A stretch of DNA of 64,000 bases from Dillenia suffruticosa (lineage: Eukaryota > Streptophyta > Magnoliopsida > Dilleniales > Dilleniaceae), in assembly GCA_033439265.1 (NCBI GenBank), contig JAVTVX010000004.1, forward strand, positions 15,761,701 to 15,825,700, given 5' to 3'. Numbering within the stretch: position 1 is the stretch's first letter; every line of letters begins with the position of its first letter. The position numbers and the translations under genes are program-made. Below, one piece after another: positions 24,013 to 35,721 of the stretch. Below the pieces are notes generated by a model. The model worked only from the letters and a program-made list of their open reading frames with translations. It ran no database searches and had not been told where the DNA came from.

Positions 24013-24480
24013 AAACAACAAAGCACAAGTCGACCTAGGCATACTGGGAGTTGACCTACATAAATGCATAACAGTGAAATGCTTAAACACAAGTCAACCT
24101 AATACATATACAAGTTGACCGACTTGAGCACTAAAGTAAAAATAGAGCAAATCGACCTAAGCATAATAAGAGTTGATCGAATAGAAATACGAGTCAGCGT
24201 ATATAAGCACTAAAAATTACTTAATTTATATAGAGTATGAGTCGACCTGAGAACTAAGTGACTCAACCTACACAAAGAAAATTTCAACTCTACTTAAACA
24301 CAAGTTGACCTAAAGAGCTAAGAAGTTGACTTACTTGAACTAGATGTCCTTGAAGTGTATGTACTAATAAAGCTCAAGTCAACCTATGTAAAGAATAGTT
24401 TAACCTAAACTAAACCAAATTTGTGCAAGACTAAAAGAACAAGTCAACTTGTGAAGGTAACAAGTCGACCTGCTATGAGT
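24013..24480. repeat. GTCGACC-type motif array, right part
   Basis: The array broken at 17106 resumes here. Clear units include AAGTCGACCTAGG (24031), AGTTGACCTACAT (24050), AAGTCAACCTAAT (24093), AATCGACCTAAGC (24150), GAGTCGACCTGAG (24241), AAGTTGACCTAAAG (24304), AAGTCAACCTATG (24378) and AAGTCGACCTGC (24464). Spacing is irregular, about 20-50 bp, and motifs occur with both CG and TG/CA at the centre. The latter are what deamination of GTCGAC would give. Confidence 0.65.
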
Positions 24481-24499
24481 AATGGCTAGTATTGTAAAA

Positions 24500-25470
24500 A
24501 GTGGTTGAGTATTAAATGAAGCAAAGGGCTTGTCCTGTGAAGAATAATAAGCATTCAAGCTTTTCTATTGTCTCTTACACTTACTCCTTTTAAATTCAAC
24601 ACTTCAACTTAAGCAATATAGTATTGAACTACAATCGAGCAACAAAAATGAAATAATAAACTATGAGCAAAAATTCTTTATGTGTTATATTATTAGCATG
24701 TGTGCTTTGATAATACATTAGATATTAAAGACAAACACTTTTTTTGAAACTATAAAAGACCAGAAGAAGGGTTCTTTTGGTTAGGGAATTAAAATGTTTG
24801 AGTAACACACGTGAATTATACCATCACTTGTAAAAAGCTAGAGGGTAGTGTTTAGCAATATATCATGTAGCACCTGCATAAGATAATTGGTTGTTTGTAC
24901 TATTTTATAAAAAATAGTTTATTTAAAATTTAGCTGAAGGCTAGTAGTAGCTGTATACTAGAGAGTATAAAACCATTATAAATCTAGTATGTAAAATTTC
25001 TCTATCTTGCTCTCTTCAATACCTAGAAAAATCTAAAAGTGCAAAAATAACCTATTCGCCCTGCTTTAGGTTGCTCATACTGTGTTCTTCAACTGGTATC
25101 AGAGTGGGTCTCATGGTGAAAGGTTTAATAGCATCAAGAAAAAAGATCTACAATTAGTGATAGTATCCAATTCGGAGTTTGCTCAACCAATAGATTGTCT
25201 TTCTTCAATGGTAAAAATAATTGCTACTAGAAGTAAAGAATGAGGAACTTCAACATAGTTAGGATGAAACAGCTTGGAAAAACATAGAAGATGAAGTCGA
25301 ATTCCCAACTGTGTAAGTTGATGGTGCTAAAGTCCAAGCGAAGATGAAGAACATAACTGCAAAAGAAAAGAAGGTTTGTAGAGCAAATAGTAAGGAAGTT
25401 AATTTATTTCATCTTGTTCTTAGTTTAAATGAGTACAATAGAATCTCTTCGTGTATAACTTATAGTAATA
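24500..25470 (+). mobile_element. Copia 5' end: LTR remnant, PBS and gag start
   Basis: TGGTATCAGAG at 25094-25104 is an initiator-Met-type PBS, so the DNA left of it (ending near 25091) should be a 5' LTR; its left edge is not defined. After the PBS, broken frames resemble copia gag: DETAWKNIEDEVEFPTV, then AKEKKVCRANSKEVN and LNEYNRISS, up to about 25460. The frame has several stops. Similarity ends where Athila-like LTR sequence begins. It may belong to the copia pol at 27771-31433, but the sequence left of the PBS does not resemble the 3' LTR at 31417-31684. Confidence 0.65.
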
Positions 25471-26555
25471 ATTTTATATTTTAGACTTTATTTATGAATT
25501 TTAAGACTATATTAAACCTTATTCTATTATTTTGCTCTGATTTAATTCATGGATTTTGATTTAGAATACATTTGGCTTACTTTCTAAATTGAAATTGGAT
25601 AAACAACAATCAGTATTTTGGGTTTATCTCTCTGCTTCGATGTCTGATTGAGGTGATTTTTGTTGGGTTGGAAACTAGACTTCAAGGCCTACAAATCATG
25701 TAAAGAGTCCAAAAGTATTTGATGCTATAGCTTATTTGAAAATTGGACGGAATTTGCTACTGTAATGTTGAAAAATCAATGTCATGCTAAAAAAGGAAAC
25801 TTGTGCATATTAAGGATAGAATTTTGGGATTCGGTTCCTAATTACCTCTGGAGTCTACAAATTCAAGGAAGTGGAAGTTTCCATGTTTTGAGAAAACAAG
25901 AGATCTCTATCACAGAAGAACAAAAAGTTTCCAATTCAAATACAAAACTCTAGTTTCCTAAAAGCTCAGAACTACTAGTTTTTTTAAGGTTTTAATTCTT
26001 TATATATAATACCCTCTAGGGTAGACAAAGGCATTCATTCCACTACTCTCTTCATCAAGTGTGCGGACTTAGGAAATTCCTAGAATGCCGAGTTTTTTTA
26101 TAGAACTTAATATTGTTTGATTTAATCAAATTTGCATGACCATTGAATTTTGATTAGTAGAATAAAGAACTTCATTGCATGACCATTGGCTGAATCTAAT
26201 TTAAGGAAAATTTGCCATAATCAACAATTATTCATTAGCCAATAAATGTTGTGGACTTTGAAAGATTCAACAATATAAAAGTTTAAAAATAGATGAAATC
26301 GATATTCTAGCGTTTTATGAAATTAGTTTTTTTCATCAATTAGGGTTTTTCATTATCTAGGTTTTCATATTCTGATTTTAGTTTTCTTTAATATCTTAAA
26401 AATCTTGGTTCAATTTGTCCAACTTAGATTGGGGTAATTCATACTTGGAAATATAAAATATTCTCATGGGATTGATACTTGATCTCATCATTATACATAA
26501 AATTTAACTAGGGTATATTGTCCGAATACGTGGTATTAAAATCATGTAACAAGTT
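25455..26555 (+). repeat. Athila-like 5' LTR, copy 1
   Basis: It is similar by eye to 32505-33918, for example GTTGGAAACT-GACTTCAAG near 25680 and 32740, and TTTCCTAAAAGCTCA near 25955 and 33040. Its right end is set by the PBS-like site at 26558. The left edge is approximate. It is AT-rich and non-coding. Confidence 0.7.
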
Positions 26556-26557
26556 TT

Positions 26558-26575
26558 TGATGTTGTTACTGGGGA
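26558..26575 (+). other. Degenerate Athila primer binding site
   Basis: TGATGTTGTTACTGGGGA is a decayed form of the TGGCGCC...GCCGGGGA site common in Athila/Tat elements. The same place in copy 2 (33922-33939) has TGACATCATTGATGGGGA. C-to-T and G-to-A changes explain most differences. Confidence 0.65.
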
Positions 26576-27029
26576 AATCTTTGTATATCAATTGGAATAA
26601 TCTTGTTTGAGATTAAATATTGATATTTCTTGTTTTCTTCTATCTCAAATTAGGGTTTAGGGCTATACAGTTGCTATTTTAGGGTGTAGGTCCAAAATTT
26701 TGGTAGGAATTTTCTATGTCCAAAAAACAATTTTTGGTTTACGGTTAGACAACTGGTGTTTCAAAAGAATTTTGGCGTAGTGATTAAAACTCATCAGTTT
26801 GCCATGGGAACCACCCTATTTAGTCCAAATTCCATCATTTTCAAAGGTTTTTCTATTTTTTTTGTTCATTATTTTTCAGTTTTTCGATTGATTGTTTAGG
26901 TTTTTTCTATCCATTCGTTTATTGTATTTTTGTGATTTCTACTTCTATATAGGTAACCTAGATTTATTTGAGTAGTTTTTGATATTTATTTTAGAGATAT
27001 AATTTTGTGTTATTTTTGTGTTCGTATAG

Positions 27030-27770
27030 GGTATATACTAAGATTGAAGAGTTTTGAGCTAACTAAATTTGATCTTGAGATAAAGAAGACTCTTAAAACC
27101 ATTTGTAAACAAGCTTGGAAAGTTAAGGAATGTGAGGAAGCAATGGCTTTGCAGAATAGAGCTATGAGTGAGTTTTCAATGCCCAGACTTCAGAATGTAC
27201 AAACTAGCATTATGCGGATGGGGTGTTTTTAAGAGCAAGTCGTTTAATGAATCATGTGCATTACTTAATGATATGGCATCTAATCAATATGACTGCTCTA
27301 CTGAATGTTAAAATCCTAGACAAAAAGCTAGCATACATGAGCTTGATAGTTTACGATGATTAATGCAAAAATGGATTGTTTGATTAATGCCATGAAGCCT
27401 AGTGAACTTAATGCTCTGACTAATCAAGTTTTATATTATGATTACTGTGGTGATTCTACTCATATGGCTTTAGAGTGTCCATAGGTATAACAAGCAAATT
27501 TTGTTTCTTACTTTTGCAAGTCTTAGAATAACCATTACTCCAACACATATAACTCTAGGTAGAGAGAGCATCCTAATTTTTCATGGAGTTAGGAGCACTG
27601 AGACCAAATAGTCCACCAAGCTTTAACTCAAGGAGTCCGCAACTACAACAAAACAAGGCATTACGGGAGATGGCAATCTGATGTTTGGCTACAACAATCC
27701 AAATTATGTTTTTCTAATTTTTGCTTCACTAATTTGATTTGTTTTGCTCAGCATCAAAACATGTATGGGC
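27030..27770 (+). pseudogene. Athila-like gag fragment, copy 1
   Basis: KTLKTICKQAWKVKECEEAM followed by QNRAMSEFSMPRLQNVQTSI (in 27005-27232) matches the gag N-terminus of copy 2 (34327 on). The frame is then deleted and shifted. Later parts of gag are visible as NDMASNQYDCSTEC, NQVLYYDYCGDSTHMALECP (a zinc-knuckle-like stretch) and NTYNSR. Most of the central gag core is missing. The fragment stops where copia RT begins, near 27770. Confidence 0.75.
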
Positions 27771-28054
27771 AACCTATGGAGTGAAAAATGATCGAGGAGA
27801 TGTCGGCCATATAGAAAAACATGACTTAGGAATTGGTTTATCTATTAAAAGGAAAGAAGGTTGTTGGGCTCATGTGGGTAGACCATACAAAGTATCATGT
27901 TGATGCTATAATTTAGAAGTATAAACCTCGTTTGGTTATGTAAGGGTACTCGTAGCAGCAAGGTATTGATTTTGAAGAAATATTTTTACTGATTGCTTGC
28001 TTTGAATTGGTAAGAAACTATCTAACCTTGGCTAATCAATTAAGATGGCTAGTG
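27771..28054 (+). pseudogene. Copia reverse transcriptase, first part
   Basis: Broken frames read IEEMSAI, KNMT, KGKKVVG, HTKYHVDAII and QQGIDFEEIF, the N-terminal blocks of copia RT. The sequence is interrupted at 28054 by a solo gypsy LTR and resumes at 30260 with LDIKSAFFNGKLE, the next expected RT block. This shows where the LTR entered. Confidence 0.82.
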
Positions 28055-30259
28055 TGTAAGGTCCCATTTCGAGAAAATATTAAAGCATGTATTTTCATCA
28101 CACTATGGTAAAAGTCATTGATTTGCTTTTTATTTGTGATACATGTTTTGATTTGTATATTTATGGTTTTATGTAGAGGTTGAGCATATTAAAATTAGCA
28201 TTAACTATAGAACATATTAACAAATGGAAATGATCGGAATAAGGAAACAAGAGAACCGAATTAGGATTTGGTGTGGGACCTACAAAAGAAAAAGAAAAAG
28301 AAAAGAATATAAAAAAAAAAAAAAAAAAAGGCACCATGGTACATCATCATCCACCACATGGCACTCTTCCTAAAATTTTTATTTTTGGATTCCATATTCT
28401 TCTTCCACAAACTCACCCTAAACTCCATTAAAACAATTACTTGAACTTGACATAAACCAGCTCCATCCATATATATGTTAACCCTAGCCTTTGGGAAGCA
28501 AAAGAAGTGTAGAACACCTATAGAACAAGCTGAAAATACATAGAAAGCAAGAAGGTTGAGGGAACTAAAGAGAAGTGGACTTTGAAGCTTGAAAAGGCAA
28601 GTACCATGCTTGTGTTTGTTTCTTTGATGTTTAGGCCATGTTTAATATATTTTCAGATTGTTTGTAGTATTTGAATAAGAATGAAATAAAAAAGGAAAGG
28701 AAAATCTTACTTCGAAACATCAAAAGATGGAAGAAAACCATGATTTAACATTCTGGACAGCATGACCATAATCTATTCTTTATTCAACTTTTCTGCACAA
28801 CTACAAATCAAGTGGGTTTTCTTCTGAAGAAACTAGACTTCCAAGGCTTTAAAATGACATAAGATTTAAAGAGTTTCATGGAGAATTAAATTTTTGGTGA
28901 ATTTTTAAAATAGCATGATTTCTGTAGAAAAACTATACTGTTTCACAGTAAGATCATGCTCTAAGTCTTAATTTTATATGACAACTAGATTCATCTTAAT
29001 TCAAACATTGCAACCCAAGATATGGTAGTTTTATCAAAACTGTTTGTGTTGGAAACTCATCGTAATAGCTCATTGGAGTACGATGGGTTAGTTGACTATA
29101 GGTACTACATATTCGTGATGTTTGATTATGAATCCTGTGTTATCCTTGTGATAAATTAAGATCTTTGTGACCATTACTCATGTGAACATAAAGTAATATA
29201 AAGAGAAAATGATATTACGTTGATTTCCCTAAAAACTTTGTGAAGCCTACAGACGAAACTTAAGGCGTACAGTTGGTCTATGGAGTTCCGAAAGCTTTGC
29301 AAAGCGTACGGGTGAAGTTTGAGGAACTACGGATGTATCTCTTATCCCTACGAGGATGAAATTAGAAGTAGGTGAAGTGTTTAAGGTGTCTAATCCAAAA
29401 AGACCAAGATTTTATTTAGGAATACCAAATTTTGGCTTGCTCTTGTAAATCATACACTAACTTGGTTTGATATTCTATTCCTTTCTTTAAATATCAATTT
29501 CAAATTAGAACAACAAAGATAGAGAAATATAATGAATTTAGAGTAGTAATTATACTTATTTCTTTGGGATTATTTGAGATAACATATATCTCTTGTATAC
29601 TCTATGATGTCACGCTATTTGCTTGATAATATTGATATTTCTATACCCAATTACTTGTTATGCATACTATTGGTCACTCGTGTACATGCTCAGTTTATGC
29701 TGACCCCGATATTCTTGATTTTGGGTGATCAGGGAGGCGTGAGGGAATCATAGGGTAGAGGCCTTTGAGCCAAGGGATTTTGATCCCTACTTATTTCTGA
29801 CCTACTTACACTATCATGGCACGTTGTTCTTATGTTTCTTCTGGATTTGTACAAATTACCTGTTATATGTAAACGAATAGTTGAAGGCCTAGGAAAGATT
29901 TATATGTATAGTTTTGTTTATATTGTGACTATATACCATGGTATGTTATTGGATGGTCAGGGGAGCCATTAGTGCTTGTTGATTTGATATTAGAGGTGTT
30001 ATGTTTATTTTATTAGGTTTTATATTAACCCTCAGTAGCTAAATATTCATTAAATAGAAGAGTCTTTGCCATTATTTTATTTAGAAAAAACAAGAAACTC
30101 ACTTTCTTTTAATATAAATCTCCTTCCATGTTATCACACACAAGGAGTGCAACTGTCAAGAGTCCAAACATCGCATTTTAATCATGTTGGTTGTTTTCAC
30201 ATTTGCATGTCTGTTCCCTTTTGCTAGGGGGTGCGTCGCCTAGATAAATGGTTGTCACA
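28055..30259 (+). mobile_element. Solo gypsy-type LTR (2.2 kb)
   Basis: It begins TGTAAGGTCCC and ends GGTTGTCACA. The flanks TAGTG (28050-28054) and TAGTC (30260-30264) match at four of five positions, a decayed TSD. The two sides are consecutive parts of one copia RT. It has no internal retroelement genes or PBS/PPT, as expected after recombination between two LTRs. A 20-22 nt A tract lies at about 28309-28329. Confidence 0.82.
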
Positions 30260-31433
30260 TAGTCTACTAATTTGATATTAAATCTGCATTCTTTAATGGT
30301 AAGCTAGAACATATGTATATTTCTCAACCAAAAGGCTTTGTTAGTGGTGATAACAATAATGCTTAGAGATTAAAAAAGGCTTTATATAGCCTAAAGCAAG
30401 CCTTACATGCATGATATAGCAAGATTGACTCATATTTCTAGTAGAACGGATTTGAAAGGAGTAAAAATAAGCAAACACTTTATGTAAAAAGGAGAGAAAA
30501 TTCTGATCTTCTTGTGGTGTCTCTTTATGTCGATGACATATTTACATGGGGACTTGTGAGTCCCTTGCTAAAGAATTTATGTTTTGTATGATGAAAAAAT
30601 TTGAGAAGTTAGATTTGGGTTTATTGTATTACTTTCTTGGTTTGGAGGTGAATCAAGTGGAGATGGGATATTTATTTCTCAAAAAAAATATGCAACTAAT
30701 TTACTGAAAATGTTTAATATGCTGAACTATAAAATAGCTATGACACCTATGATTGTGAATGAACCACTCATAGCAATTGATGGCACTCGTATGGCTAGTG
30801 CAAGGTATTTTAGGTGTATTGTTGGCATTTTAAGCTACTTGTCTCATACATGATATAACATTCTTTATCAATAATGCTTCCAAATTTATGCATAACCAAC
30901 AGTACATCAGCTCAGGATAACAGAGAGGATTCTTCATTATGTTGCTAGAACTCTTGATTTTGGAATTGGTACTCAAAATTATCAGCTAAGGAGCACTTCT
31001 GGTTATGTTTTCTTTCTTTGTTTGGGTGATATTTCATGGTGTTCGAAGAAGTAAGAGAGCATAACATTGTCATCATTGGAATTAGATTATATTACTGCAA
31101 TGGCATTAGTTTGTGAAGCTATTTAATTAAGGAAATTGCTGGCTGATTTTCTTCAACTTCAATAAAATGCAACAAAATGTTTGTGACAATAGAGCAACAA
31201 AAGCGATGACAAAAAATCTAGCCTTTCACAGTAGGATGAAAGACATTAATATTCGCTATCATTTCATTCGAAGTCTTCTAAATGATGGAACAACTATAGT
31301 GAAGTATGGTGACACAAATGAGCAAGTTCCCGATATTCTTTCCATGTCACTACTGTATGCCAAGTATAAAAAATTCAAAATGCAAATGGCAGTTACAATT
31401 TTGAAGAAATGGGGAGTGTTGGGTAGTGCTTGA
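30260..31433 (+). pseudogene. Copia RT (second part) and RNase H
   Basis: LDIKSAFFNGKLEHMYISQP is followed by LKKALYSLKQALHA. The RT active-site box YVDD is intact at 30526-30537 (SLYVDDI). Later frames give TSGYVFFL, the RNase H block near 31000-31080 (DISWCSKK, then ESITLSSLELDYI) and a final frame, 31167-31433 (AFHSRMKDINIRYHFIRSLL, then EQVPDILSM), that ends just after the 3' LTR start. Several stops and frameshifts separate these blocks, so it is a pseudogene. Confidence 0.85.
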
Positions 31434-31684
31434 AAAATTAGTGAAATACATTCCTATTTTTATTTATTTAATTACTGATCTGGTTTCTCATTGTTAGTAG
31501 TATATATTTTGATTTTAGTTAGGAGTAGTGTTAGACCATTTTATTTACTTTTCTTCTATAATTGCTTATTTTTAGTTATATTGTGTTTAACTGTAAATTT
31601 ATATAAGGCCTTGGTGTTTCATCAATTATGTAGATAAGTACTGTAACTTCCTTTTTTACTTAGAGAAGTATCTTTTTTCCAACA
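31417..31684 (+). repeat. Copia 3' LTR with upstream polypurine tract
   Basis: GAAGAAATGGGGAG (31403-31416) is a polypurine tract directly before TGTTGGGTAGTGC. A TG...CA segment of 268 bp ends in TTTTTTCCAACA at 31684. The position right after the RNase H end fits a 3' LTR. No partner LTR was recognised in the window, so the end point is an inference from the CA terminus. Confidence 0.65.
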
Positions 31685-31829
31685 AAAGACATGTGTTTTT
31701 GAGATCATAGTTTTTAAAATTGTATATGTGCATAAGTTTTTTTCTTCAAATTTTGATAAATGCATCCTTTATCTCATCTTGATTGTGTGAAGTTCAAGGA
31801 ATTGTAATGTGCACATGCAATCACAAAGT
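31685..31829. other. Unassigned flank upstream of the tRNA gene
   Basis: AT-rich and not recognised as transposon. It ends with CAA trinucleotides at 31818-31820 and 31825-31827, the kind of upstream CAA found at plant tRNA gene transcription starts. Confidence 0.5.
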
Positions 31830-31911
31830 GTCGATATGTCCGAGTGGTTAAGGAGATAGACTTGAAATCTATTGGGCTTTGCCCGCGCAGGTTCGAACCC
31901 TGCTATCGACG
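31830..31911 (+). tRNA. tRNA-Ser (anticodon UGA)
   Basis: The full class II cloverleaf can be drawn. Acceptor GTCGATA (31830-31836) pairs perfectly with TATCGAC (31904-31910). The anticodon stem is ATAGA/TCTAT with loop CTTGAAA and anticodon TGA at 31863-31865. The variable arm has GGGC/GCCC, the T stem is GCAGG/CCTGC with loop TTCGAAC, and the discriminator is G at 31911. It decodes UCA and related serine codons. CCA is not encoded and there is no intron. The internal A and B boxes are intact and an oligo-T terminator follows nine bases later. All stems are perfect, unlike every other gene in the window, so it is probably functional. A tRNA scan would settle it. Confidence 0.96.
31837..31900 (+). 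promoter_or_regulatory. Internal pol III promoter (A and B boxes)
   Basis: A box TGTCCGAGTGG at 31837-31847 and B box GGTTCGAACCC at 31890-31900 match the pol III consensus closely. Confidence 0.9.
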
Positions 31912-31919
31912 TAAGCAAC

Positions 31920-31925
31920 TTTTTT
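31920..31925 (+). terminator. Pol III terminator (T6)
   Basis: Six T residues start nine bases after the end of the tRNA, a standard pol III stop. Confidence 0.88.
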
Positions 31926-32504
31926 AGATTTTTAAAATTCTGTGCAGTCCTTGTATAAGAGTAATCTTTATTCCTTTCAACAAAGAATGCCTCTTTCATA
32001 GTTCAAAGATCTCAAATATGTCTACTACTTTATCCAAATAGTTGTGATACCTTTACAAAATTACATCTAACGAATGCCAATATTAAACATGGAATTCATG
32101 ACTAGACAAAACACTAAAAGTCAAGGATAATATTACTTAAAATGTGATTTTCCTTTGGCTAGTTTCGAGGCCAAAGATTTATTTGATTTATTCAATAATA
32201 GTCCATACCATGGATGATTATATTGATGCCGATCACTTGAAATTACATTGTCTTCTGAGTTTTTCTTTTAGGTCCCAACCATTATTATGACTCAACAATT
32301 AAGGGATTTTACGTTGTTCAAATATGGACCATCACTATAAGTTGTGTTTTGTTATCATGGGTATTGCTCTACGAATTTTTCTCAATGCTTGTAGTGCAAA
32401 TATAGTCTTGACTAATCATTTTTCCTCTCATAATAGATGTTGGCCTCATACTTTTTCTCCCTTATGATCAGGTAAATTATGGTAAAACGAACTTCATGGC
32501 TTTA
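31926..32504. other. Unrecognised non-coding stretch
   Basis: I see no gene, LTR terminus or repeat here. It could be unique host DNA next to the tRNA gene or very old transposon sequence. Confidence 0.5.
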
Positions 32505-33918
32505 GCTACGTTGTTTGTTGATAGCAATAATTTTATGCATATGAATTATATTATTTTAGCCCTTATTTTTGAATTTTAGCACTGCTTAAAATATTATTTT
32601 GTGATATTTCACTAATTAAATTTGTGGGTATTGGTTTAGAAAATATTGGGCTTGTTTAAGAAAATTTAGCTAGGCAAACAGCTATTAGTATTTTTTAACT
32701 TATCTCCCAACTCCGATGTCCAATTGGGCTATTCTTGTTGCGTTGGAAACTGGACTTCAAGACTACAAATCTTATGAAGAGTCCAAAGGCTAATTCAGGT
32801 GAGAACATATCCAAAAATTGGGTAGAATTTGCTGCAGTGCTAAAATTCAAGAAAGTCGATTCCTTATTGAACAAGGAAACTAATTGAAGATATCCAATGA
32901 GGGATTTTTGGGATCAAATAGCTAATATCTAGGAGTTTTCAAAATCAGGGATAAGGAAAAAGTTTCTAAATCTTGGGATAGCAAGGGATCTTTATCATCA
33001 CAACAAAATAAAGTTTCCAAGTCAAAAGAAATGCTAAGTTTCCTAAAAGCTCACAACTCTTTGTTGATTTAGGATTTTAGTCCTATAGATAAGAGGCAAC
33101 CTAAGACAGAAAACACATCATCATTCATAGATCTTGTTTTTCTTTTCGGAACCCTAGCAACAATTGGAGAACAAGATTTTCACATTCTTCTTGTGCAAAA
33201 GGGTTATAATGTTTTTATTTTTCTTTAAAATGTCTAGCTAAATATTTTTTTTGTGAGCTCAATGGATTCTGTTTTTAATTTATTGTATAGACTGAATTTA
33301 TTTTTTTCCCTTAAATTTTATTGACATGATTATTATGTGATGAGATTTTATTACTGATCGTAATATTTCAAAATATTTGGACATACACTTTGTATTATTT
33401 AAGATTAATTACATACATGACCAATATAATGGCTTGACATTAGTCTATAACAATAAAATCCACATAAAGTTATGACATTGACAGAAAACTAATTTCGTGT
33501 GTGGAAATTTTAGGTCAACTCCAAATTATAGCTTTCCATAAAATTTAATGCAATTCGATTGTATGACCATTAGGTTTTGGTTAGTCAAATTCGGGAATTC
33601 ATTACATGACCATTGGGTGAAATCGAATTTTATGGAATTTGCCATCATTTACAATAACTCATTAGTTAATAAATTTAGGGGATTTGGAAATATTCGCCTA
33701 TGTAAATGATTAAAAATAGATAAAATAGATGTCTTAAGATTTTTTATCCATTGATTTTAATCCTATAATATTCTTGTAATTTTTAATATTTTTGTAATTA
33801 TAATTTGGTTTGTCCAATTTAAATACACTAATTCATACTTGGAAATCTCATTACTACACGTAACAATCGATTAGGGTATATTTGTTCAAATTCGTGGTAT
33901 TAAAATCTCATATCAAGT
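32505..33918 (+). repeat. Athila-like 5' LTR, copy 2
   Basis: It parallels copy 1 (25455-26555) over most of its length and is followed by the degenerate PBS at 33922-33939. The left edge is approximate; GATAGCAATAATTTTAT near 32520 is the first block shared with copy 1. It lies directly upstream of a matching gag. Confidence 0.7.
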
Positions 33919-33921
33919 TTT

Positions 33922-33939
33922 TGACATCATTGATGGGGA
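33922..33939 (+). other. Degenerate Athila PBS, copy 2
   Basis: TGACATCATTGATGGGGA lies at the LTR/internal boundary in the same context (AAGTTTT before it) as in copy 1. Confidence 0.6.
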
Positions 33940-34326
33940 TATTCTTGTATATCTACCAAAATAAACTAGTTTGAGATTGGATATTATCTTTTATATTTTT
34001 CATTTCTTACATTATCATATTAAATAGATTATACAACCTTTTAGGGTATTTGGATTTTGTTTGGAAATTCTTATGTTCTCATTTCTTGCTTTGCTATAGG
34101 CACCACCTTATCTTTGTCAAATTCTATCGTTTTTATAGATTTTTCTTTTTCTTTTATTTTTCCTTGATTTTTCAATCTTTTTGGTCGTTTGTTTGGGTAT
34201 CTTTTGTGCAATTTTTTACCATTTTTTCATGATTTCTACCTTTATACAGGTGATCTATATTTTTTTGTGTGGTTTTTGTAATTTATTTTGAAAATCTAAT
34301 TTTGTGCTTTTTTTTGTGTCGACTAG
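33940..34326 (+). other. Athila 5' leader
   Basis: T-rich, non-coding DNA between the PBS and gag, similar to 26576-27030. The 60-codon ORF here is Phe-rich noise. Confidence 0.55.
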
Positions 34327-35721
34327 GTATATGTTAAGATCGAAGAGTCTTGACCAAACTGAATTTTATTTGGAGATAGAAAAAACTCTAAAGATCATTT
34401 GCAAACAAGTTAAGGAAGCGAAAGAATGTGAGGAAATAATAGCTCAGGAGAATAGAGTTATGAGAGAGTTCTTGATGCCTAGATTTTTGGATGTAAAAAC
34501 TAACATTGCAAGGCCAGTCATGGAAGCAAATAACTTCAAAATTAAATCAAGTCTAAGTGGCATGGTACAGGTAAATCAATCTGATGGGGAAACTTTTGAA
34601 GATTGAAATAGCTATCTGAAAAATTTCCTAAAGATCTATGATACAATCAAGTTGACCGGAGTAAACCCTAATGCAATATGGTTATGATTGTTTCTTTTCT
34701 CTCTTAACGGAAAGGCAAAGGTATAGCTTAACTTATTTCCCGCTAATCACTTTACGAATTGGAAGAATTTATTTCAAGCAATTCTAACTAAATATTTCCC
34801 ACCTGATAAGACGGCTAAATTACGTAATGGTATTACTGTTTTTAGCCAATATGAGGATAAATCTTTGTATAATGCTTAGAAGCATTGTAAGGATTTGATT
34901 AGGACATGTCCATATCATGGTATATGTGATTGGTTGATTTTGTAAACTTTTTATGGAGCTCTTTTAAATTCTATTAAAATTACCATCTATACTTTGGCTG
35001 GAGATGCCTTCGTGAGTAAATCTTATATTGATACATGTGCATAACTTGATGATATTGCATGTAATTAGTTTGATTGGTCTAACGAATGTGAAATTCCTCA
35101 ACAAAAAGCTAATTACATGAGGTAAATAGTTTTACCATGCTTGATACAAAAATCAACTTCTTGATTAATTCAATGAAAACTAATCAATTTATTGCTATGA
35201 CTAACCAGCTTTTATTTTATGATTTGTGTGGAGATTCTACTCATATGATTTCTAAGTGTCTGTAGATATAGCAAGCACACTTTATTTTTAACTTTGGCGG
35301 GCCTCAGAATAATCTTTACTCCAACACGTATAATCCTAGGTAGAGAAACCATCCTAAATTTTATTGTAGTCAAGGAGAACCAAGACCAAATAATCCATCG
35401 GGCTTTAACTTAGGAAATCTGCAACCAAAAGAGAACAAGATAACATAGGAAATCAAAATTGAACATTTGACAATAGCAACAAAAGAAAGGATTGAACATT
35501 TTACAACAGCAACAAATGAAATGATTGAGAAGTTTAAAAATAAAATTGATCAATTGACTAACACATTTCATTCTCGTATGCCAGGTGAACTACCAAGTGA
35601 TACTGAGAAGAGCCCTATAGAGCAGGCCAAGACAATTTCAATAAGAAGTAGGAATCAATTATCGGATGTACCGATTTGGTCAAAGAATGAAGAGGATGAA
35701 CAAGAGGTGGAGAAAGATGCT
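34327..35721 (+). pseudogene. Athila-like gag, copy 2 (decayed)
   Basis: The frame from 34304 gives LDQTEFYLEIEKTLKIICKQ, then IARPVMEANNFKIKSSLSGM, the Athila gag N-terminus. After a stop near 34605 the Retrotrans_gag core continues as NFLKIYDTIKLTGVNPNAIW, WKNLFQAILTKYFPPDKTAK and IRTCPYHGICDWLIL, with several stops (also TAG for the expected Trp codon of the NAW motif). Zinc-knuckle-like remnants follow (LLFYDLCGDSTHMI, then NTYNPR). The C-terminal frame 35467-35874 runs into AKTISIRSRNQ and then, near 35720, jumps to RT thumb sequence. Protease and most of RT are therefore deleted. Confidence 0.85.

Noticed and set aside
31769..31999. 76-codon ORF antisense to the tRNA gene
   Set aside because: It is the shadow of the tRNA gene and its flanks; no family is recognised.
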